Shown here in pieces: positions 13,306 through 14,673 of a stretch of DNA of 14,673 nucleotides. Each line of letters opens with the position of its first letter. Within the stretch, counting starts at the first letter, position 1. Source of the DNA: an uncultured Chloroflexota bacterium (GTDB lineage Bacteria; Chloroflexota; Dehalococcoidia; Lucifugimonadales; CAJWER01). The stretch covers positions 1 through 14,673 of the forward strand of contig CAJWER010000057.1 in NCBI GenBank assembly GCA_913030785.1. The letters run 5' to 3'. Below the pieces are notes generated by a model, which was not told the DNA's origin, did not search any database, and saw only the letters and a program-made list of their open reading frames with translations. The position numbers were made by a program, and so were the translations under genes.

Positions 13306-13737
13306 ATGGAGCTTTGGAGACCCTTCGCCAAGACCTTCGACGCCGACAACCTAACTCTCTTTCGCACCGAGCACTGGAGCGTGCTCGTCCGCAAGGGGCA
13401 GGTCACGCTCGGAACGCTTGTCCTGGCCGCAAACCGGAACTTCATAAGCGCGTCCGAGCTGACGCGGGATGAGTTGCTTGGACTGCCCCAGGTCGTGGGT
13501 CGCCTGGAAGCCGCGCTGACCGAGGCTTTCGCCTACAACAAGATCAACTACCTGACCCTGATGATGTCAGACCGGCACTACCACTCCCATGTCGTCCCCC
13601 GCTATGAGGGCGTTCGCGCGTTTGATGGATTGACCTGGGAGGACGCCGACTGGCCGGGCCCTCCAAACGTCGGTGTACCCCCGGCGAGCAACGACACCCT
13701 GATGGCGATCCGCAACCACCTGAAGCAGTACGTCTGA
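13306..13737 (+). CDS. HIT family nucleotide hydrolase/transferase
   Basis: ATG 13306 is preceded by GGAG at 13294-13297; the GTG three codons upstream overlaps this site and is rejected. The product has 143 residues, normal for a HIT protein. The histidine triad is H91-Y-H93-S-H95-V-V in DRHYHSHVVPRY, with His95 the expected nucleophile. The N-terminal part (FRTEHWSVLVRKGQVTLGTLVLAANR) matches the strands that hold the nucleotide. HIT enzymes cleave dinucleoside polyphosphates or AMP-linked compounds in the cytoplasm. It diverges from bdhA. A TATGAT at 13268-13273 could be part of its promoter, but no matching -35 box was found. Confidence 0.85.
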   Translation: MELWRPFAKTFDADNLTLFRTEHWSVLVRKGQVTLGTLVLAANRNFISASELTRDELLGLPQVVGRLEAALTEAFAYNKINYLTLMMSDRHYHSHVVPRYEGVRAFDGLTWEDADWPGPPNVGVPPASNDTLMAIRNHLKQYV

Positions 13738-13813
13738 GCCAGACCCAATCTGAGGGGACGTCAAGAACGATACCGAGACCCTGCGGACGGCTCTTTTACA
13801 GGCCAACCTTAAG

Positions 13814-14056
13814 ATGAGCAGGTACAACCCTCTGCCCCGGATACTGTGTTTCGACGACTTCGAGTCTCCCTGCCTCACCGGGACCATCTACCTTTATCCC
13901 GACGACGTGGACGCGCTCTGGGAGGCGCTGAAAAACCACGCCGAGGTGATCCAAGCTCTACAGAACACCTACTACGGATTGCGGGAGTTCGCCGTCAAGG
14001 ACTGCAACGGCTACATACTCAGCTTCGGCCAGGGAGGGCTTGATCCTCTCCCATAA
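13814..14056 (+). pseudogene. VOC family protein, N-terminally truncated
   Basis: The 80 residues from ATG 13814 contain LTGTIYLYPDDVDALWEALK, then YYGLREFAVKDCNGYILSFGQ, the second βαβββ module of a VOC protein, with the metal-ligand Glu in REF. VOC proteins of this type usually have 120-140 residues; the first module is missing. The frame is open upstream only to 13754 (TGA at 13751-13753), and the preceding bases encode a short TETLRTALLQANLK stretch that could be the end of the lost part. No ribosome-binding site precedes ATG 13814. I take it as a 5'-truncated relic that follows the HIT gene; a functional half-domain is possible but less likely. The final DPLP tail is not part of the fold. 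Confidence 0.6.
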
Positions 14057-14244
14057 CGTTAGGGAATCAAGATGACAGGACTCCAGGTTGGGGAGCGGTG
14101 CGTCCGTGTCACCATCATCGAGAGGCGAGTCGGCTAAGCCTCATATGTATTAGCGCCCCAAACCCCATACCCGATCCCGTCTTCATTCCCAACCAGCCCC
14201 CAATCCCTAGCCCCCAGCCCCTTACTCCGTGTACCCTGTGCGCC
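14057..14244. other. Spacer with C-rich low-complexity repeat
   Basis: From 14156 to about 14224 the + strand is almost all C, T and A in blocks such as CCCCAAACCCCATACCC, CCCAACCAGCCCCCAATCCC and TAGCCCCCAGCCCCTT. The first block is the reverse-complement relative of 6639-6669. At 14072-14137 a 21-codon frame exists (MTGLQVGERCVRVTIIERR and two more residues) with no ribosome-binding site; it may be a gene scrap. Near the end, TACCCT at 14232-14237 lies seven bases from ATG 14245, which would suit a -10 box of a leaderless transcript. Confidence 0.45.
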
Positions 14245-14673
14245 ATGAACATCGTTGGCAAGCGCACACTCCGCTCGACCCTGGAGCAAAAGGTCGATGC
14301 CCACCCCGACCGACCGTTCCTCATATTCGAGGAACAGGACGGCCCTGTGAGTACCTACAGCTACCTGCAGTTCGACCGGATGGTGAACCGCACGGCAAAC
14401 GCGCTGCTGGAACTGGGCGTCGGTAAAGGAGACAAGGTACATCTGCACCTGATCAACTGCCCCGAGTTCCTGTTCCTGTTGTTTGCCACGGCCAAGATCG
14501 GTGCGGTGCTGATGCCGACTAACCCATTGTCCCCACCTGACGAGCTTTCATATCCTGTGCACCACTCCGAGAGCGTAGTGAGCGTCACCCAGCCCGAACT
14601 GCTCACCGCGGTCCAGGCGATTCGCGAACGGTGCCCGAACCTGCGTGAAGTGATAGTGGTGGGCGGAGGTGGC
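14245..14673 (+). CDS. AMP-dependent acyl-CoA synthetase, N-terminal part (partial)
   Basis: The frame runs open from ATG 14245 to the window end, 143 residues. It carries the standard start of an adenylate-forming CoA ligase: HPDRPFLIFEEQDG, TYSYLQFDRMVNRTANALLELGVGKGDKV, then NCPEFLFLLFATAKIGAVLMPTNP. The pattern is closest to the carnitine/crotonobetaine-CoA ligase and medium-chain acid CoA ligase side of the family. It would activate a carboxylic acid with ATP to an acyl-AMP and then an acyl-CoA. The P-loop-like STG motif and the C-terminal domain are beyond the window. No ribosome-binding site is visible before the ATG, suggesting a leaderless message or a start further in. It follows a truncated VOC gene and a C-rich spacer on the same strand. 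Confidence 0.85.
   Translation, partial: MNIVGKRTLRSTLEQKVDAHPDRPFLIFEEQDGPVSTYSYLQFDRMVNRTANALLELGVGKGDKVHLHLINCPEFLFLLFATAKIGAVLMPTNPLSPPDELSYPVHHSESVVSVTQPELLTAVQAIRERCPNLREVIVVGGGG

Overview
The window is a GC-rich, single-copy bacterial chromosomal segment. I read it as most likely an uncultured Chloroflexota genome of the SAR202/Dehalococcoidia kind. The grounds are a catabolic gene mix (N-methylhydantoinase B, formylglycine sulfatase, Gfo/Idh/MocA oxidoreductase, ThuA-like and isochorismatase-like proteins, ClbS/DfsB protein) and long intergenic spacers full of short palindromic repeats. This placement is inference from gene content and repeat style; no marker gene is present. No tRNA, rRNA, CRISPR array, transposase or phage gene was seen.

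Layout, left to right. 1-270: the 3' end of a D-aminoacylase-type amidohydrolase. 271-747: a repeat-filled spacer with a plausible promoter. 748-2499: an orphan hydantoinase B. 2500-3104: a second repeat-filled spacer. 3105-4871: a large TIM-barrel glycosidase-like protein. 4885-5340: a decayed methyltransferase with a Trp-to-stop mutation. 5442-5744: a small unknown protein. 5905-6627: a P-loop kinase-like protein. 6970-7440: a ClbS/DfsB (DinB-fold) protein. 7750-9198: a sulfatase. 9258-9876: two decayed minus-strand genes, an MFS transporter fragment and a VOC protein with a second Trp-to-stop mutation. 10015-10965: a Gfo/Idh/MocA oxidoreductase behind a near-consensus promoter. 13192 down to 10967: a minus-strand operon of 3-hydroxybutyrate dehydrogenase, ThuA-like protein and cysteine hydrolase. 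13306-13737: a HIT protein. 13814-14056: a 5'-truncated VOC protein. 14245 to the end: the start of an acyl-CoA synthetase.

The strongest unexplained signal is a repeat family called R1 here. Four copies (545-620, 2922-3022, 6836-6913, 7523-7653) all lie on the + strand, each 57-128 bases before a start codon. Each has two tandem stem-loops and a pyrimidine-rich, T-dominated tail, so it resembles a mobile intrinsic terminator or leader RNA. A second family (R2, about 110 bp fold-back units ending in TGTCATTCTGAG-like arms) and a third (R3, a TTCGAC..CTCA..TGAG motif) fill the same spacers, and one R3 unit is inserted inside an R1 stem.

Functionally the window looks like an accessory catabolic region: breakdown of N-acyl-D-amino acids or hydantoin-like compounds, sulfate ester removal, sugar or polyol oxidation, and ketone-body or short acid oxidation with CoA activation. 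At least four genes are in decay, so the region appears to be turning over.
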